Shown here one piece after another: positions 44,895-58,766 of a stretch of 64,000 bases of DNA. This stretch comes from Salmonella enterica subsp. diarizonae (GTDB lineage Bacteria > Pseudomonadota > Gammaproteobacteria > Enterobacterales > Enterobacteriaceae): the NCBI RefSeq assembly GCF_008692785.1, contig NZ_VXJV01000015.1, positions 1-64,000 on the forward strand, in the 5' to 3' direction. The translations under genes and the position numbers were made by a program. Every line of letters begins with the position of its first letter. The first letter of the stretch is position 1. The notes under the pieces were generated by a model. It was not told the origin of the DNA and did not search any database. It worked only from the letters and a program-made list of their open reading frames with translations.

Positions 44895-46220
44895 TCACGA
44901 TCTGGCAAACCATGTACCCTCGCGCCAGTGACGACGCCAGATAAGGGCCAACGACAGACCGCGAAGCGCCAGAAACACGGTTAATGCCAGCCATAAACCA
45001 TGATTTCCTAATACCGGCAGGGCGAAGAGCGTTAGCGCAAATCCTCCCGCAGCGACCGCCATGCTATTGCGCATTTCGGCGGCGCGCGTCGCGCCAATAA
45101 ACATGCCGTCAAGCAGATAGCACCATACGCCCACCAGCGGTAATACCACCTGCCAGAGAAGATACCGATCCGCCAGTAGCTGTATTTGCGGCAATGAGGT
45201 CAGTAACGCGACAATATGTTCGCCTGCCAGGGCATAGACTGTGGAAAACAACAAGGCCACAATTCCTGACTGGCGACACGCCGCTCGCCAGACATCCAGT
45301 AGCTTGCTACCGTCACGCGCGCCGTAAGCCTGACCGGAGTGCGCTTCTACCGCATAAGCAAAGCCGTCCAGCGCATAGGCCGTAAAGGTGAGTAATGTCA
45401 TCAGTACTGCATTTACTGCGATAATATCGCTGCCCAGCCGCGCGCCTGACACCGTGATTGCGCCAAAACAAAGCTGAAGGAGCAATGAGCGCAGCATGAT
45501 ATCGCGATTGAGCGCCAAAAGACGGCGCACGTTGCCGCGCCAGGCCTGTTTTAGCATATCCAGCGACACGCCGCGGAGATGGAGAACTTTACGCACCATC
45601 ATGAAGCCGATCAGTAACGTGGCATATTCTGCGATGACCGTCGCCAGGGCGGCGCCCTGCACGCTCATATGAAGCCCCATCACCAGCCACAGGTCGAGCG
45701 TGATGTTGAGGATATTGCCCACGACCAACAAGATAACGGGTGCCCGCGCATACTGGACGCCTAACAGCCAACCGAGCAGCACCAGATTCGCCAGTGACGC
45801 GGGAGCGCTTAGCCAACGAATTTCAAGGAATTGTCTCGCCTGTACCAGGACAGCGTCGTTCCCGCCGACAATATGTAAAGCCAGCTCGATAAGCGGCGTG
45901 CGAAATAGCACAATCATCACGCCAGCGCCCAGCGCCAGTAACAACGGCTGAATGAGCGCCCGGGCTAACGCCAGTGGATTTTTGGCGCCAAATGCCTGCG
46001 CCGTTAGCCCGGTAGTACTCATACGTAGAAATAGCAGCAGCATGAAAAGAAAGCTGGTGGCAGTCGCGCCCACCGCCACACCGCCCAGGTAAACCGGGCT
46101 GTCCAGATGACCAATCACCGCCGTATCGACCAGTCCCAGTAAGGGAACGGTGATGTTAGAGAAAATCATCGGCAACGCAAGACGCCAGAGAGCTTTATCA
46201 GAAGAGGTAAAAAACGGCAT
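44895..46220 (-). CDS. dinF: DinF, MATE-family efflux protein
   Basis: Inner-membrane MATE transporter, SOS-induced by co-transcription with lexA. The 441-residue product has about 12 membrane segments in two homologous halves (PMIFSNITVPLLGLVDTAVIGHL in the first; GARLGSDIIAVNAVLMTLLTF in the second). It lies downstream of lexA with an intervening REP cluster. Confidence 0.95.
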   Translation of the reverse strand: MPFFTSSDKALWRLALPMIFSNITVPLLGLVDTAVIGHLDSPVYLGGVAVGATATSFLFMLLLFLRMSTTGLTAQAFGAKNPLALARALIQPLLLALGAGVMIVLFRTPLIELALHIVGGNDAVLVQARQFLEIRWLSAPASLANLVLLGWLLGVQYARAPVILLVVGNILNITLDLWLVMGLHMSVQGAALATVIAEYATLLIGFMMVRKVLHLRGVSLDMLKQAWRGNVRRLLALNRDIMLRSLLLQLCFGAITVSGARLGSDIIAVNAVLMTLLTFTAYALDGFAYAVEAHSGQAYGARDGSKLLDVWRAACRQSGIVALLFSTVYALAGEHIVALLTSLPQIQLLADRYLLWQVVLPLVGVWCYLLDGMFIGATRAAEMRNSMAVAAGGFALTLFALPVLGNHGLWLALTVFLALRGLSLALIWRRHWREGTWFARS

Positions 46221-46252
46221 GGAGAAAAGCCTGACAAGGAGTTAAACGAAAC

Positions 46253-46390
46253 GTGCGCATTGCCGGATGGCAGCGTAACACCTTATCCGGCCTACAAATT
46301 AATCATTTCAGCAACTGCATTCCCGTAGGCCTGATAAGCACAGCGCCATCAGGCTACAAGATTGCCGGATGGCGGCGTACAAGGAGATTA
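46253..46390. repeat. REP/BIME cluster between lexA and dinF
   Basis: Inverted copies of the GCCGGATGGC...ACCTTATCCGGCC type occur at about 46261-46300 and 46345-46380. They could adjust lexA versus dinF transcript levels. Confidence 0.8.
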
Positions 46391-46395
46391 AGAGA

Positions 46396-47004
46396 TTACA
46401 ACCATTCCCCGTTGCGAATAACACCTACCGCCAGCCCTTCAATCGTAAAGCTTTGCTCGCGCAGATCCACCACTATCGGTGTAAACTCGCTGTTTTCCGG
46501 CAGCAGCTCCACTTTATTGCCCTGCTTTTTCAGGCGTTTTACTGTCACTTCATCGTCAATGCGAGCGACAACCACCTGGCCATTGCGCACGTCCTGCGTT
46601 TTATGTACCGCCAGCAAATCCCCATCCATAATACCGATGTCTTTCATCGACATACCGCTCACGCGCAGCAGGAAATCGGCGCTGGGTTTGAATAAAGAAG
46701 GATCGACCTGATAATGGCCTTCAATATGCTGCTGCGCCAGAAGCGGCTCGCCCGCCGCGACACGCCCGACAAGCGGTAATCCGTCCTCTTCTTCCTGTAA
46801 CAGACGGATGCCTCGCGATGCGCCGGAAACGATTTCAAGCACCCCTTTGCGCGCCAGCGCTTTAAGGTGTTCTTCCGCAGCGTTTGGGGAACGGAACCCC
46901 AAACGCTGCGCGATTTCCGCACGCGTCGGTGGCATACCTGTCTGGCTGATGTGATCCCGAATGAGATCAAACACCTCTTGTTGCCTGGCCGTTAACGCTT
47001 TCAT
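46396..47004 (-). CDS. lexA: LexA, SOS repressor
   Basis: Master repressor of the SOS response, self-cleaving when RecA is activated. The 202-residue product has an N-terminal winged helix ([24 protein letters not shown]). The cleavage site is Ala84-Gly85 ([10 protein letters not shown]), with catalytic Ser119 (SGMSM) and Lys156 (VKRLKK). It autoregulates through two LexA boxes upstream, which should also govern ssb/uvrA in this window. Confidence 0.98.
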   Translation of the reverse strand: MKALTARQQEVFDLIRDHISQTGMPPTRAEIAQRLGFRSPNAAEEHLKALARKGVLEIVSGASRGIRLLQEEEDGLPLVGRVAAGEPLLAQQHIEGHYQVDPSLFKPSADFLLRVSGMSMKDIGIMDGDLLAVHKTQDVRNGQVVVARIDDEVTVKRLKKQGNKVELLPENSEFTPIVVDLREQSFTIEGLAVGVIRNGEWL

Positions 47005-47012
47005 TCCGCCCC

Positions 47013-47028
47013 CTGGGTGTATATACAG
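47013..47028 (-). promoter_or_regulatory. LexA box proximal to lexA
   Basis: CTGGGTGTATATACAG fits CTG-N10-CAG, 9 bases before the lexA start. Confidence 0.9.
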
Positions 47029-47033
47029 TCATG

Positions 47034-47049
47034 CTGTGAGTATATACAG
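47034..47049 (-). promoter_or_regulatory. LexA box distal to lexA
   Basis: CTGTGAGTATATACAG fits CTG-N10-CAG, spaced 21 bases from the proximal box as in E. coli lexA. Confidence 0.92.
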
Positions 47050-47112
47050 TTAAAGGTGATTTTGGAACCACAAACGGCGCAAAAAACAAGAGATTTATAA
47101 AATTTGGAACCT

Positions 47113-47481
47113 TTATCGAAAATGTGACCATAACAGGATGCCCCAGGTCATCAGGGCAACGAAAATAGACAGCAGTACCGCAGCCGATCCCATATCTTTC
47201 GCGCGGCCGGAAAGCTCATGGTATTCAGAACCAATGCGATCAACGACCGCTTCAATAGCGCTGTTGAGGATTTCAACAATCATGATAAGTAAAACGGAAC
47301 CTATCAATAACACACGGGTAATCGCATCCACATCCAGCCAGCAGGCGATGACGACGCCCAGCAATACCGCGAGGCTTTCCTGGCGAAACGCAGCTTCGTG
47401 AGTCCATGCGGCGCGAAATCCTTTCCAGGAATACCCTGCCGCTTTGATAATTCTGGTAAATCCAGTGGTATTATTGGCCAT
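47113..47481 (-). CDS. dgkA: DgkA, diacylglycerol kinase
   Basis: Small trimeric inner-membrane kinase recycling diacylglycerol to phosphatidic acid. The 122-residue product starts MANNTTGFTRIIKAAGYSWK; an extra Met at 47484 is possible. It has three membrane segments. The conserved catalytic region EILNSAIEAVVDRIGSEYHE includes Glu69 and Asn72. It diverges from plsB, as in E. coli. Confidence 0.97.
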   Translation of the reverse strand: MANNTTGFTRIIKAAGYSWKGFRAAWTHEAAFRQESLAVLLGVVIACWLDVDAITRVLLIGSVLLIMIVEILNSAIEAVVDRIGSEYHELSGRAKDMGSAAVLLSIFVALMTWGILLWSHFR

Positions 47482-47651
47482 CAAAAGAACCTTTTTACAT
47501 TATTAACGTCAATGACATTATACGGTTGCCCCGCACGATTTGGACTACCGTAACGCAGCGCGAAGTATGACGGGATACAACAGAAATTCGCTAAACTTTC
47601 TGATATCCTTGCAGCGCATTTGCATTATTAACCAGAGGCTTTACATCGTTT

Positions 47652-50072
47652 ATGTCCGGCTGGCCACGAATTTACTACAAATTACTGAATTTACCATTAA
47701 GCATACTGGTAAAAAGCAAGTCTATTCCGGCGGAACCCGCTCAGGAATTGGGACTCGATACTTCTCGTCCCATTATGTATGTCTTGCCATACAACTCAAA
47801 AGCGGACTTACTGACGCTGCGCGCTCAATGTCTGGCGCACGATCTCCCGGATCCGCTGGAGCCGCTGGAGATCGACGGCGCGCTGTTGCCGCGCTATGTA
47901 TTTATTCACGGCGGCCCGCGCGTCTTTACGTATTACACGCCAAAAGAAGAGTCGGTGAAACTTTTTCACGATTATCTCGATCTGCATCGTAGTAATCCGG
48001 CTTTGGACGTGCAGATGGTGCCCGTTTCCGTGATGTTTGGCCGCGCGCCGGGTCGTGAAAAGGGAGAAGAGAACCCGCCTCTACGTATGCTGAACGGCGT
48101 ACAGAAATTTTTTGCCATCTCCTGGCTGGGTCGCGATAGCTTTGTCCGATTCTCGCCGTCCGTCTCATTACGTCGCATGGCTGATGAACACGGCACCGAT
48201 AAAATCATCGCACAGAAACTGGCGCGCGTGGCGCGTATGCACTTTGCTCGCCAGCGCCTGGCGGCTGTTGGCCCACGCCTGCCCGCCCGTCAGGATCTAT
48301 TTAACAAACTGCTGGCCTCGAAAGCTATCGCCCGCGCGGTAGAAGACGAAGCGCGCAGTAAGAAAATCTCTCATGAAAAAGCGCAGCAAAACGCCATTGC
48401 GCTGATGGAAGAGATCGCGGCGAACTTCTCTTACGAGATGATTCGTTTGACCGACAGGATTTTGGGGTTTACCTGGAACCGGCTTTACCAGGGGATTAAC
48501 GTGCATAACGCCGAGCGCGTACGCCAACTGGCGCACGACGGGCATGAAATCGTCTATGTGCCCTGTCACCGCAGCCATATGGACTATTTGCTCCTTTCTT
48601 ATGTGCTGTACCATCAGGGACTGGTTCCGCCGCATATTGCCGCCGGTATCAACCTTAACTTCTGGCCCGCTGGCCCGATTTTCCGCCGTCTGGGCGCGTT
48701 CTTTATTCGTCGCACCTTTAAGGGGAATAAACTCTATTCCACCGTCTTTCGCGAATATCTGGGCGAGCTGTTCAGCCGCGGCTACTCCGTAGAATATTTT
48801 GTCGAAGGAGGACGTTCGCGTACCGGACGTTTGTTAGATCCGAAAACCGGCACACTGTCGATGACTATCCAGGCGATGCTGCGCGGCGGTACCCGTCCAA
48901 TTACGTTAGTGCCTATTTACATCGGCTATGAGCACGTCATGGAAGTGGGAACCTATGCTAAAGAACTGCGCGGCGCGACAAAAGAGAAAGAGAGTCTGCC
49001 GCAGATGCTGCGCGGTCTGAGCAAGCTGCGCAATCTGGGTCAGGGCTACGTTAACTTTGGCGAACCGATGCCGCTTATGACGTACCTGAATCAGCATGTG
49101 CCGGAGTGGCGCGAATCTATCGACCCTATAGAGGCAATACGCCCGGCCTGGCTGACGCCGACGGTAAATAGTATCGCCGCCGATCTGATGGTGCGTATTA
49201 ACAACGCTGGCGCGGCAAACGCGATGAACCTGTGTTGTACCGCGCTGTTGGCGTCGCGTCAGCGCTCGCTCACCCGCGAGCAGCTTACCGAGCAGCTCGA
49301 TTGTTATCTCGATCTGATGCGCAATGTCCCTTATTCTACGGACTCAACCGTTCCTGCCGCCAGCGCTGACGAGCTCATCGCTCACGCGCTGCAGATGAAT
49401 AAGTTTGAGGTCGAGAAAGACACCATTGGCGATATCATCATCCTGCCGCGCGAGCAGGCAGTGTTGATGACCTACTATCGCAACAACATCGCGCATATGT
49501 TGATTATGCCTTCGCTGATGGCGGCGATTATCACCCAGCATCGCCGCATTTCGCGTGATGCGTTGCAGCAGCATGTTGAAGCGCTCTATCCGATGTTAAA
49601 AGCGGAGCTGTTCCTGCGCTGGGAGCGCGAGGAGTTAGCTGCGGTGATTGACGCACTGGCCAGTGAAATGCAGCGTCAGGGGCTGATTACCGTGCAGGAC
49701 GACGAACTGCATATCAACCCGGCGCATTCCCGTACGCTGCAACTGCTGGCGGCGGGCGCGCGCGAAACGCTACAGCGTTATGCCATTACGTTCTGGCTGT
49801 TGAGCGCCAATCCGTCCATCAACCGCAGTACGCTGGAGAAAGAAAGCCGTACCGTGGCGCAACGTCTGTCTGTCCTGCACGGTATTAACGCGCCGGAGTT
49901 TTTCGACAAGGCGGTGTTCAGTTCATTAGTGCTAACGCTACGGGATGAGGGCTATATCAGTGATACCGGCGATGCCGAACCAGCAGAAACGATGAAGATA
50001 TATCAGATGCTTGCCGATCTGATTACCTCTGATGTCCGTCTGACGATTGAAAGCGCGACGCAGGGCGAGTAA
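47652..50072 (+). CDS. plsB: PlsB, glycerol-3-phosphate acyltransferase
   Basis: Membrane-associated enzyme making 1-acyl-glycerol-3-phosphate, the first step of phospholipid synthesis. The 806-residue product matches E. coli (807). The acyltransferase motif HRSHMD lies near residue 306. Further blocks are [23 protein letters not shown] and LVPIYIGYE. Start [20 protein letters not shown] is conserved. Confidence 0.98.
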   Translation: MSGWPRIYYKLLNLPLSILVKSKSIPAEPAQELGLDTSRPIMYVLPYNSKADLLTLRAQCLAHDLPDPLEPLEIDGALLPRYVFIHGGPRVFTYYTPKEESVKLFHDYLDLHRSNPALDVQMVPVSVMFGRAPGREKGEENPPLRMLNGVQKFFAISWLGRDSFVRFSPSVSLRRMADEHGTDKIIAQKLARVARMHFARQRLAAVGPRLPARQDLFNKLLASKAIARAVEDEARSKKISHEKAQQNAIALMEEIAANFSYEMIRLTDRILGFTWNRLYQGINVHNAERVRQLAHDGHEIVYVPCHRSHMDYLLLSYVLYHQGLVPPHIAAGINLNFWPAGPIFRRLGAFFIRRTFKGNKLYSTVFREYLGELFSRGYSVEYFVEGGRSRTGRLLDPKTGTLSMTIQAMLRGGTRPITLVPIYIGYEHVMEVGTYAKELRGATKEKESLPQMLRGLSKLRNLGQGYVNFGEPMPLMTYLNQHVPEWRESIDPIEAIRPAWLTPTVNSIAADLMVRINNAGAANAMNLCCTALLASRQRSLTREQLTEQLDCYLDLMRNVPYSTDSTVPAASADELIAHALQMNKFEVEKDTIGDIIILPREQAVLMTYYRNNIAHMLIMPSLMAAIITQHRRISRDALQQHVEALYPMLKAELFLRWEREELAAVIDALASEMQRQGLITVQDDELHINPAHSRTLQLLAAGARETLQRYAITFWLLSANPSINRSTLEKESRTVAQRLSVLHGINAPEFFDKAVFSSLVLTLRDEGYISDTGDAEPAETMKIYQMLADLITSDVRLTIESATQGE

Positions 50073-50079
50073 GCCAGCG

Positions 50080-50180
50080 CCTGAAATGCCCGATGACGCA
50101 AGCTTATCGGGCGACTGATATGACGTATTGAAAATTTTGGGTTTGCAGGCCGGGTAAGGCGTAGCCGCCGCCCGGCATGA
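50080..50180. repeat. REP-type elements between plsB and ubiA
   Basis: GCCCGATGACGCAAGCTTATCGGGC forms a clear hairpin (50099-50123 region), followed by a GGCCGGGTAAGGCG...CGCCGCCCGGC unit near 50148-50175. The convergent genes may share them as terminators. Confidence 0.75.
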
Positions 50181-50182
50181 CA

Positions 50183-51055
50183 TCAGAAGTGCCAGTAACT
50201 CATCGCCAGCCCTAAAAATAGCACCAGGCCAACGTAGTTATTGTTCATAAAGGCTTTAAAGCAGGCTTCGCGCTCACGGTTCGCAATCAGTTTTTGCTGG
50301 TATACAAACAGCGCGCCCGCCACCAGTACAGACCAGTAATATCCCCATCCCAGACCATTCAACCAGCCGATCAGCGCCATTAACGCCATTACGCCAAGCT
50401 GCAGAATTCCGATAATCAATTTGTCATAACGACCAAACAGAATCGCGGTCGATTTAATGCCTATCTTGATATCGTCATCTCTGTCGACCATCGCATATTG
50501 CGTATCGTAAGCCACCGCCCAGAGAATATTGGCGAGGAACATCAGCCAGCAGCTCAACGGCAGGGATTCGCTCACCGCGGCGAACGCCATGGGAATTGAC
50601 CAGCCGAAAGCGGCTCCCAGCACTACCTGCGGCAGGTGGGTGTAGCGTTTCATAAAGGGATAAACCCAGGCCAACGCCAGCGCCGCCACGGAAAGCAGAA
50701 TCGTCATGGCGTTCAGCGTCAGCACCAGCAGAAACGCCAGCAACACCAGTACCACAAACAGGTTGCGCGCTTCTTTCTCTGTCACGGCGCCGCTGGGTAA
50801 AGGCCGGTTTACAGTACGTTTTACATGTCCGTCAAATTTACGATCGGCATAATCATTCACCACGCAGCCTGCCGCGCGCATTAACCACACGCCGGCGACA
50901 AAAACCGCCAAAATCCACAGCTGAGGCATACCCGGCGTCGCCACCCATAACGCCCAAAGCGTCGGCCAGAGCAGCAGCAACGCGCCAATAGGCTTATCTG
51001 TACGCATCAAGCGGTGAAACGCCAGCAGCTTACTCTGCGTCAGGCTCCACTCCAT
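50183..51055 (-). CDS. ubiA: UbiA, 4-hydroxybenzoate octaprenyltransferase
   Basis: Inner-membrane prenyltransferase attaching the octaprenyl tail in ubiquinone synthesis. The 290-residue product has about eight to nine membrane helices. Its two Asp-rich motifs are NDYADRKFD and [12 protein letters not shown]. It follows ubiC by 13 bases, forming the ubiCA operon. Confidence 0.97.
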   Translation of the reverse strand: MEWSLTQSKLLAFHRLMRTDKPIGALLLLWPTLWALWVATPGMPQLWILAVFVAGVWLMRAAGCVVNDYADRKFDGHVKRTVNRPLPSGAVTEKEARNLFVVLVLLAFLLVLTLNAMTILLSVAALALAWVYPFMKRYTHLPQVVLGAAFGWSIPMAFAAVSESLPLSCWLMFLANILWAVAYDTQYAMVDRDDDIKIGIKSTAILFGRYDKLIIGILQLGVMALMALIGWLNGLGWGYYWSVLVAGALFVYQQKLIANREREACFKAFMNNNYVGLVLFLGLAMSYWHF

Positions 51056-51068
51056 CTTTATCTTCCTC

Positions 51069-51566
51069 TCAGTACAGCGGCGATGCAGGTAAAAAAAGCT
51101 CGGTAAGCAACAGCGGTTTTCCGCTCAACCGCAGGCGAGAGCGGCGCCCCCACAGCGTTGCATCGCGTCCAATTTCAATAAAATCGCGGGTCAGTGTCGA
51201 TGATGTAAATAGATAACGTCCAAGCGGGGTTTTACCCAGATGTTGTAAGACCTGTTCAGGTCCGCACAGCGTGGATTCCGGTACGACGGTACGTCCGGCA
51301 AGCCAGGGCTCGCCGTCAGCGCAAAGAAGTATCTCACGTAGCCAGTAGCGGGATTCGGATGGCAGTAAACCTGACGCTTCCTCGACCTCACTTTGGCCGA
51401 CAAACGCTTCCCGAATCAGCGTCACGCTTACTCGCTTTCCCTGCTGCTCAAAACGTTTGGTCATAGAATCTTCCAGCAATAGCCAGTCCAGCAAATGGGG
51501 CTCAAGCGCAGGAATCGCATCAAAATAGCGCAGCGCACGCAGTTGCGTTAACGCAGGGTGTGACAT
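51069..51566 (-). CDS. ubiC: UbiC, chorismate pyruvate-lyase
   Basis: Converts chorismate to 4-hydroxybenzoate and pyruvate, the committed ubiquinone step. The 165-residue product matches E. coli length. It includes [17 protein letters not shown], the [14 protein letters not shown] segment with the conserved Arg, and [17 protein letters not shown] with the late active-site Glu. It lies upstream of ubiA in one operon. Confidence 0.96.
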   Translation of the reverse strand: MSHPALTQLRALRYFDAIPALEPHLLDWLLLEDSMTKRFEQQGKRVSVTLIREAFVGQSEVEEASGLLPSESRYWLREILLCADGEPWLAGRTVVPESTLCGPEQVLQHLGKTPLGRYLFTSSTLTRDFIEIGRDATLWGRRSRLRLSGKPLLLTELFLPASPLY

Positions 51567-51686
51567 GCCTTACTCTCCGATTCATAACCTAAAGTCATTG
51601 TATCTCAGAAAAGGCATTACGGGGGGCGTAATCACAATTAAGTGATCTGTTGCGCAACAAAAAAATAACAATTCGCATAAAATGAT

Positions 51687-51713
51687 AAAAAAAGGTGCGC
51701 CAGGAGACGCACC
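51687..51713 (-). terminator. Rho-independent terminator of the malK-lamB-malM operon
   Basis: On the minus strand GGTGCGTCTCCTGGCGCACC folds into a hairpin followed by seven T, 34 bases past the malM stop. Confidence 0.9.
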
Positions 51714-51746
51714 AGTTGCTGCAAAATCAGCACTGTGGGGAAACGA

Positions 51747-52664
51747 TTACCCCTTGCCTTTTACACTGCTGATAAAGGTGGAACGGGCAGATGTCGATCC
51801 CAGACGTTCGGCCTCATCAAGCAGTTTCAGCGCTTTATCGACATCGCCTTTCGCTACGGCATCCTTAATCGCTTTATTAAAATAGCTTTCCGTATCGTTC
51901 AACATCGGTTCGCTTTTCTTCGGCGCGACTGGCGCTGGCGCAGCGACCGGCGCGGCGGTATTGCCTACCGTTACCGGCCCGGTACCGGACGAGCCAAACA
52001 ACGGCCCGACCAATACGCTGGAGCTGCTGTTGGTTTTCACCTTCAGTTTCACTACGCCGTCAGTGGTATGGCGCGCAACCGGATCGGGAATATCCGGGAT
52101 AGAGTTGCCGACGCCTTTGGCATAGGCTTTTGCCGGATCGAGCAGCGTGGTGGTTTGCTGAAGATCTTTTTCGGTCGTAAACACCAGAACATAGAGTTTC
52201 TGCTGCCCGAGCGCGGGGGTCAGGCGCATCACGCCTTCCAGCCGGTCTGCGCTCATGACACCCGGCTGCTGATAAGTAAAGTAACTGCTGGGGAAGAACG
52301 CCGAAGGCGTCATATTTTGGTCAAGAATCAACACGTTTGGTGCAAAAACGCTGGCTTGCTTATTGACCTCGCTGGTCAGAGTTAATGTCAGCTCGCCGAT
52401 ATTCGCCGGAACGCTATAAGCGGCGACCGGGCCGGTAATGCCGGCAACGTCAAGGCGCTGGCCGCCAGTCGCCAGTTGGGTAGACTGCGTTTTTGACTGG
52501 TCTACAGGCGTCCAGGTTAATTGCTGTAGCGCAGCAGCAGGAATAGCGGGCGCGGCGCTGGTATTTTGCGGTACATAGTTCACTTCCGCCAGGCTGATAC
52601 CCGGTACGCTGGCGAACAGCCCTGCGGTTAAACAGAGGGCGACGAGACTTTTCTTCATTTTCAT
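51747..52664 (-). CDS. malM: MalM, maltose operon periplasmic protein
   Basis: Periplasmic protein of the malK-lamB-malM operon; exact role unknown. The 305-residue product starts MKMKKSLVALCLTAGLF at 52664, with a signal peptide ending about residue 26 (ISLA). Longer by three residues if the ATG at 52673 is used. A Pro/Ala-rich linker lies around 225-250, and the C-terminus is helical (YFNKAIKDAVAKGDVDKALK). Confidence 0.95.
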   Translation of the reverse strand: MKMKKSLVALCLTAGLFASVPGISLAEVNYVPQNTSAAPAIPAAALQQLTWTPVDQSKTQSTQLATGGQRLDVAGITGPVAAYSVPANIGELTLTLTSEVNKQASVFAPNVLILDQNMTPSAFFPSSYFTYQQPGVMSADRLEGVMRLTPALGQQKLYVLVFTTEKDLQQTTTLLDPAKAYAKGVGNSIPDIPDPVARHTTDGVVKLKVKTNSSSSVLVGPLFGSSGTGPVTVGNTAAPVAAPAPVAPKKSEPMLNDTESYFNKAIKDAVAKGDVDKALKLLDEAERLGSTSARSTFISSVKGKG

Positions 52665-52724
52665 TATTATCACCTCAATAAGGCGGGTTCAGCGGTAGCC
52701 AGGCAATAGCGCGCCAACCCAAAC

Positions 52725-52805
52725 ATATCGCCGAATGGCGGCTGGCGCCTTATCCGGCTTACAGGCATCATCAGACCTGATGTTTCAGAGGGGCTTACGC
52801 CCCTC
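52725..52805. repeat. REP unit and hairpin between lamB and malM
   Basis: A REP-like GCCGAATGGCGGCTGGCGCC...TTATCCGGC lies at about 52730-52760. A perfect hairpin GAGGGGC-TTAC-GCCCCTC lies at 52788-52805, about 20 bases beyond the lamB stop. E. coli has REP sequences here too; they protect upstream mRNA and lower malM expression. Confidence 0.8.
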
Positions 52806-52827
52806 GTTACGTCAGATGACCGTCGTA

Positions 52828-54213
<1,386 letters not shown>

Positions 54214-54231
54214 TTAAACGCGTCCCCCTTC

Positions 54232-54345
54232 GGTCTGCCTCTTTGTTGGCTGCGTTCCTTCACCCCGGTCACATACTATGTGTACGTTCCCGGGGATTCA
54301 TTCACTTGCCGCCTCGATGCAGACTCGAATGACTTTGCGTTTCGT
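54232..54345. repeat. ERIC element between malK and lamB
   Basis: Contains a diverged ERIC core: GGCTGCGTTCCTTCACCCCG, then GTCACATACTATGTGTACGT, CCCGGGGATTCA and TTGCCGCCTCGATGCAGAC. It lies within the operon, between malK and lamB, and so is transcribed. Confidence 0.85.
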
Positions 54346-54359
54346 TTTTTATGGAGGCC

Positions 54360-55469
54360 TTAAACACCCGGCTCTTGATGCAGACGACGACATGCGCTGC
54401 CATCTTCACGGAACAGATGACAGCGCTCTGGCGGCAGGCCGATAGCGAATGTGGCGCCCTCTTCTACCAACACCACGTCATTCTGGCGATAAACCAGGTT
54501 TTGACGGATGGCGGGGATCTGGATATGAATTTGTGTTTCGTGCCCCAACTGCTCGACCACCTGGACTTCGCCTTCCAGGGTGACATCGGCGATATCGCTC
54601 GGCAGCAGGTGTTCCGGCCGAATGCCTAAAGACATATTGGCCCCGACCTGCACGCCGCGACTTTCGACCGGCAGCCAGATTTGCTGGCGATTCGGCAGTT
54701 CAACCTGGACTTGTTCAATCGCGGTGGCGGTCACTTTCACCGGCAGGAAGTTCATCTTCGGCGAACCGATAAAGCCCGCAACAAAGCGATCCGCCGGATA
54801 GTGGTATAACTCCAACGGCTTACCGACCTGCGCGACGCGACCGGCGTCCAGCACCACGATTTTGTCTGCCAGCGTCATCGCCTCGACCTGATCGTGGGTG
54901 ACATAAATCATCGTGCGGCCCAGACGTTTATGCAGGCGAGAAATTTCAATGCGCATCTGCACGCGCAGCGCGGCGTCCAGGTTAGAGAGCGGTTCATCCA
55001 GCAAAAACACGCGCGGCTCCGCCACCAGCGTGCGGCCAATCGCCACGCGCTGACGCTGACCGCCGGAAAGCGCTTTTGGCTTACGTTCCAGCAGATGCGC
55101 CAGTTGCAACACTTCCGCCACCTGGTTGACGCGTTGATTCATCACCTCTTTTTTGGCGCCCGCCAGCTTGAGGCCGAAAGACATGTTTTCTGCAACGGAG
55201 AGATGGGGATAGAGCGCATAAGACTGGAACACCATGCCCACACCGCGCTCGGCAGGCGGAATATCATTCATACGGGTTTCCCCGATAAACAGATCTCCGC
55301 GAGTAATGGTTTCAAGGCCAGCGATCATACGCAGTAAGGTCGATTTACCACAGCCTGACGGTCCCACAAACACCACGAATTCCCCGTCATGGATATCGAG
55401 GTTAATATCTTTCGATACCACCACGTCACCCCAGGCTTTCGTTACATTTCGTAGCTGTACGCTCGCCAT
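54360..55469 (-). CDS. malK: MalK, maltose ABC transporter ATPase
   Basis: ATPase of the MalFGK2 importer that also restrains the activator MalT. The 369-residue product has Walker [10 protein letters not shown] (about 36-44), Q-loop [11 protein letters not shown], signature [10 protein letters not shown], Walker [13 protein letters not shown] and switch His in [11 protein letters not shown]-terminal regulatory OB domain spans about 235-369. It is the first gene of malK-lamB-malM and diverges from malE. Confidence 0.98.
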   Translation of the reverse strand: MASVQLRNVTKAWGDVVVSKDINLDIHDGEFVVFVGPSGCGKSTLLRMIAGLETITRGDLFIGETRMNDIPPAERGVGMVFQSYALYPHLSVAENMSFGLKLAGAKKEVMNQRVNQVAEVLQLAHLLERKPKALSGGQRQRVAIGRTLVAEPRVFLLDEPLSNLDAALRVQMRIEISRLHKRLGRTMIYVTHDQVEAMTLADKIVVLDAGRVAQVGKPLELYHYPADRFVAGFIGSPKMNFLPVKVTATAIEQVQVELPNRQQIWLPVESRGVQVGANMSLGIRPEHLLPSDIADVTLEGEVQVVEQLGHETQIHIQIPAIRQNLVYRQNDVVLVEEGATFAIGLPPERCHLFREDGSACRRLHQEPGV

Positions 55470-57021
<1,552 letters not shown>

Positions 57022-57054
57022 TACGGTTTCCCTTATTTTTTAGGGAATCAGGTT

Positions 57055-57190
57055 TATTGAATACGTTGTTACGCGAAATCATTCGCGCTACATCGAGGCG
57101 GCAAGGAGGCAAATCCCCAGGAGCTTACATAAGTAAGTGACTGGGGTGAGCTTCCGCAGCCAACAAAGAGGTAGTGCGAAGGATAAAGCG
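57055..57190. repeat. ERIC element between malE and malF
   Basis: Contains the canonical ERIC core AATCCCCAGGAGCTTACATA directly followed by AGTAAGTGACTGGGGTGAGC, with flanking GAGGCGGCAAGG and GCAGCCAACAAAGAGG. It sits between malE and malF and is transcribed with them. E. coli has REP elements at the same place. Confidence 0.93.
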
Positions 57191-57207
57191 TAAAGAGGAA
57201 GATCCCC

Positions 57208-58752
57208 ATGGATGTCATTAAAAAGAAACACTGGTGGCAAAGCGACCCGCTTAAATGGTCAGTAATTGGTCTGCTGGGCCTGCTGGTGGGTTACCTTGTA
57301 GTTTTAATGTACGTACAAGGGGAGTATCTGTTCGCCATCATGACGCTGATTTTAAGCTCTGCTGGCCTGTATATTTTCGCAAATCGTAAAACCTACGCCT
57401 GGCGCTACGTTTACCCTGGCCTCGCCGGAATGGGGCTGTTTGTGCTATTCCCGCTGGTTTGCACCATCGCCATCGCCTTTACTAACTACAGCAGCACCAA
57501 CCAACTCACCTTTGAACGCGCCCAGCAAGTGCTGATGGACCGTTCTTATCAGGCGGGAAAAACCTATAACTTTGGTCTTTACCCGGCCGGCGACGAGTGG
57601 CAACTGGCCCTCACCGACGGGGAAACGGGCAAAAATTACCTGTCTGATGCGTTTTCCTTCGGCGACGAACAAAAACTACAGCTAAAAGAGACCGATGCCC
57701 TGCCGGGCGGCGAACGCGCTAATCTACGAATAATCACCCAGAACCGTCTGGCGCTGAACCAGATAACCGCCGTCCTGCCGGATGAAAGTAAAGTGATTAT
57801 GAGTTCGCTACGTCAGTTTTCCGGTACCCGTCCGCTTTACACACTGGCTGATGACGGCCTGCTTACCAATAACCAGAGCGGCGTAAAATACCGGCCAAAT
57901 AACAATAGCGGTTATTATCAGTCGATCAACGCCGACGGAAGCTGGGGTGATGAAAAACTCAGTCCCGGTTATACCGTTACTATCGGCGCGAAAAACTTTA
58001 CGCGCGTCTTTACCGACGAAGGGATCCAGAAGCCTTTTTTCGCTATCTTCGTCTGGACCGTGGTCTTTTCGGTCCTCACTGTGGCGTTAACCGTGGCGGT
58101 TGGGATGGTATTGGCCTGCCTCGTACAGTGGGAGGCGCTGAAAGGTAAAGCTATCTACCGCGTCCTACTGATTCTGCCCTACGCCGTACCGTCGTTTATC
58201 TCAATTCTGATTTTCAAAGGGTTATTCAACCAAAGCTTTGGCGAAATCAATATGATGCTGAGCGCGCTGTTCGGCATTAAACCTGCCTGGTTCAGCGACC
58301 CCAACACCGCGCGAGCAATGGTGATTATCGTGAATACCTGGCTGGGCTATCCATACATGATGATTCTGTGCATGGGGTTGCTAAAGGCGATTCCGGACGA
58401 CCTGTACGAAGCCTCCGCAATGGACGGCGCCGGTCCGTTTCAGAATTTCTTTAAAATCACCTTACCGCTGCTGATTAAGCCGCTGACGCCGCTGATGATC
58501 GCCAGCTTCGCCTTTAACTTTAATAACTTTGTGCTGATTCAGCTATTGACCAACGGCGGGCCAGACCGTCTCGGCACCACTACGCCAGCCGGTTATACCG
58601 ATCTGCTCGTCAGCTACACCTACCGTATCGCCTTTGAAGGCGGCGGCGGTCAGGACTTCGGACTGGCGGCGGCAATTGCCACGCTGATCTTCCTGTTGGT
58701 AGGCGCGTTGGCAATAGTGAACCTGAAAGCCACGCGTATGAAGTTTGATTAA
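57208..58752 (+). CDS. malF: MalF, maltose ABC transporter permease
   Basis: Membrane subunit of MalFGK2. The 514-residue product has eight membrane segments and the large periplasmic P2 loop (about residues 92-275) that contacts MalE. The EAA coupling loop is [23 protein letters not shown]-type, near residue 400. Length matches E. coli (514). It is separated from malG by 14 bases and starts after AGAGGAAGATC. Confidence 0.98.
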
Positions 58753-58766
58753 GGGAGATAATAACA

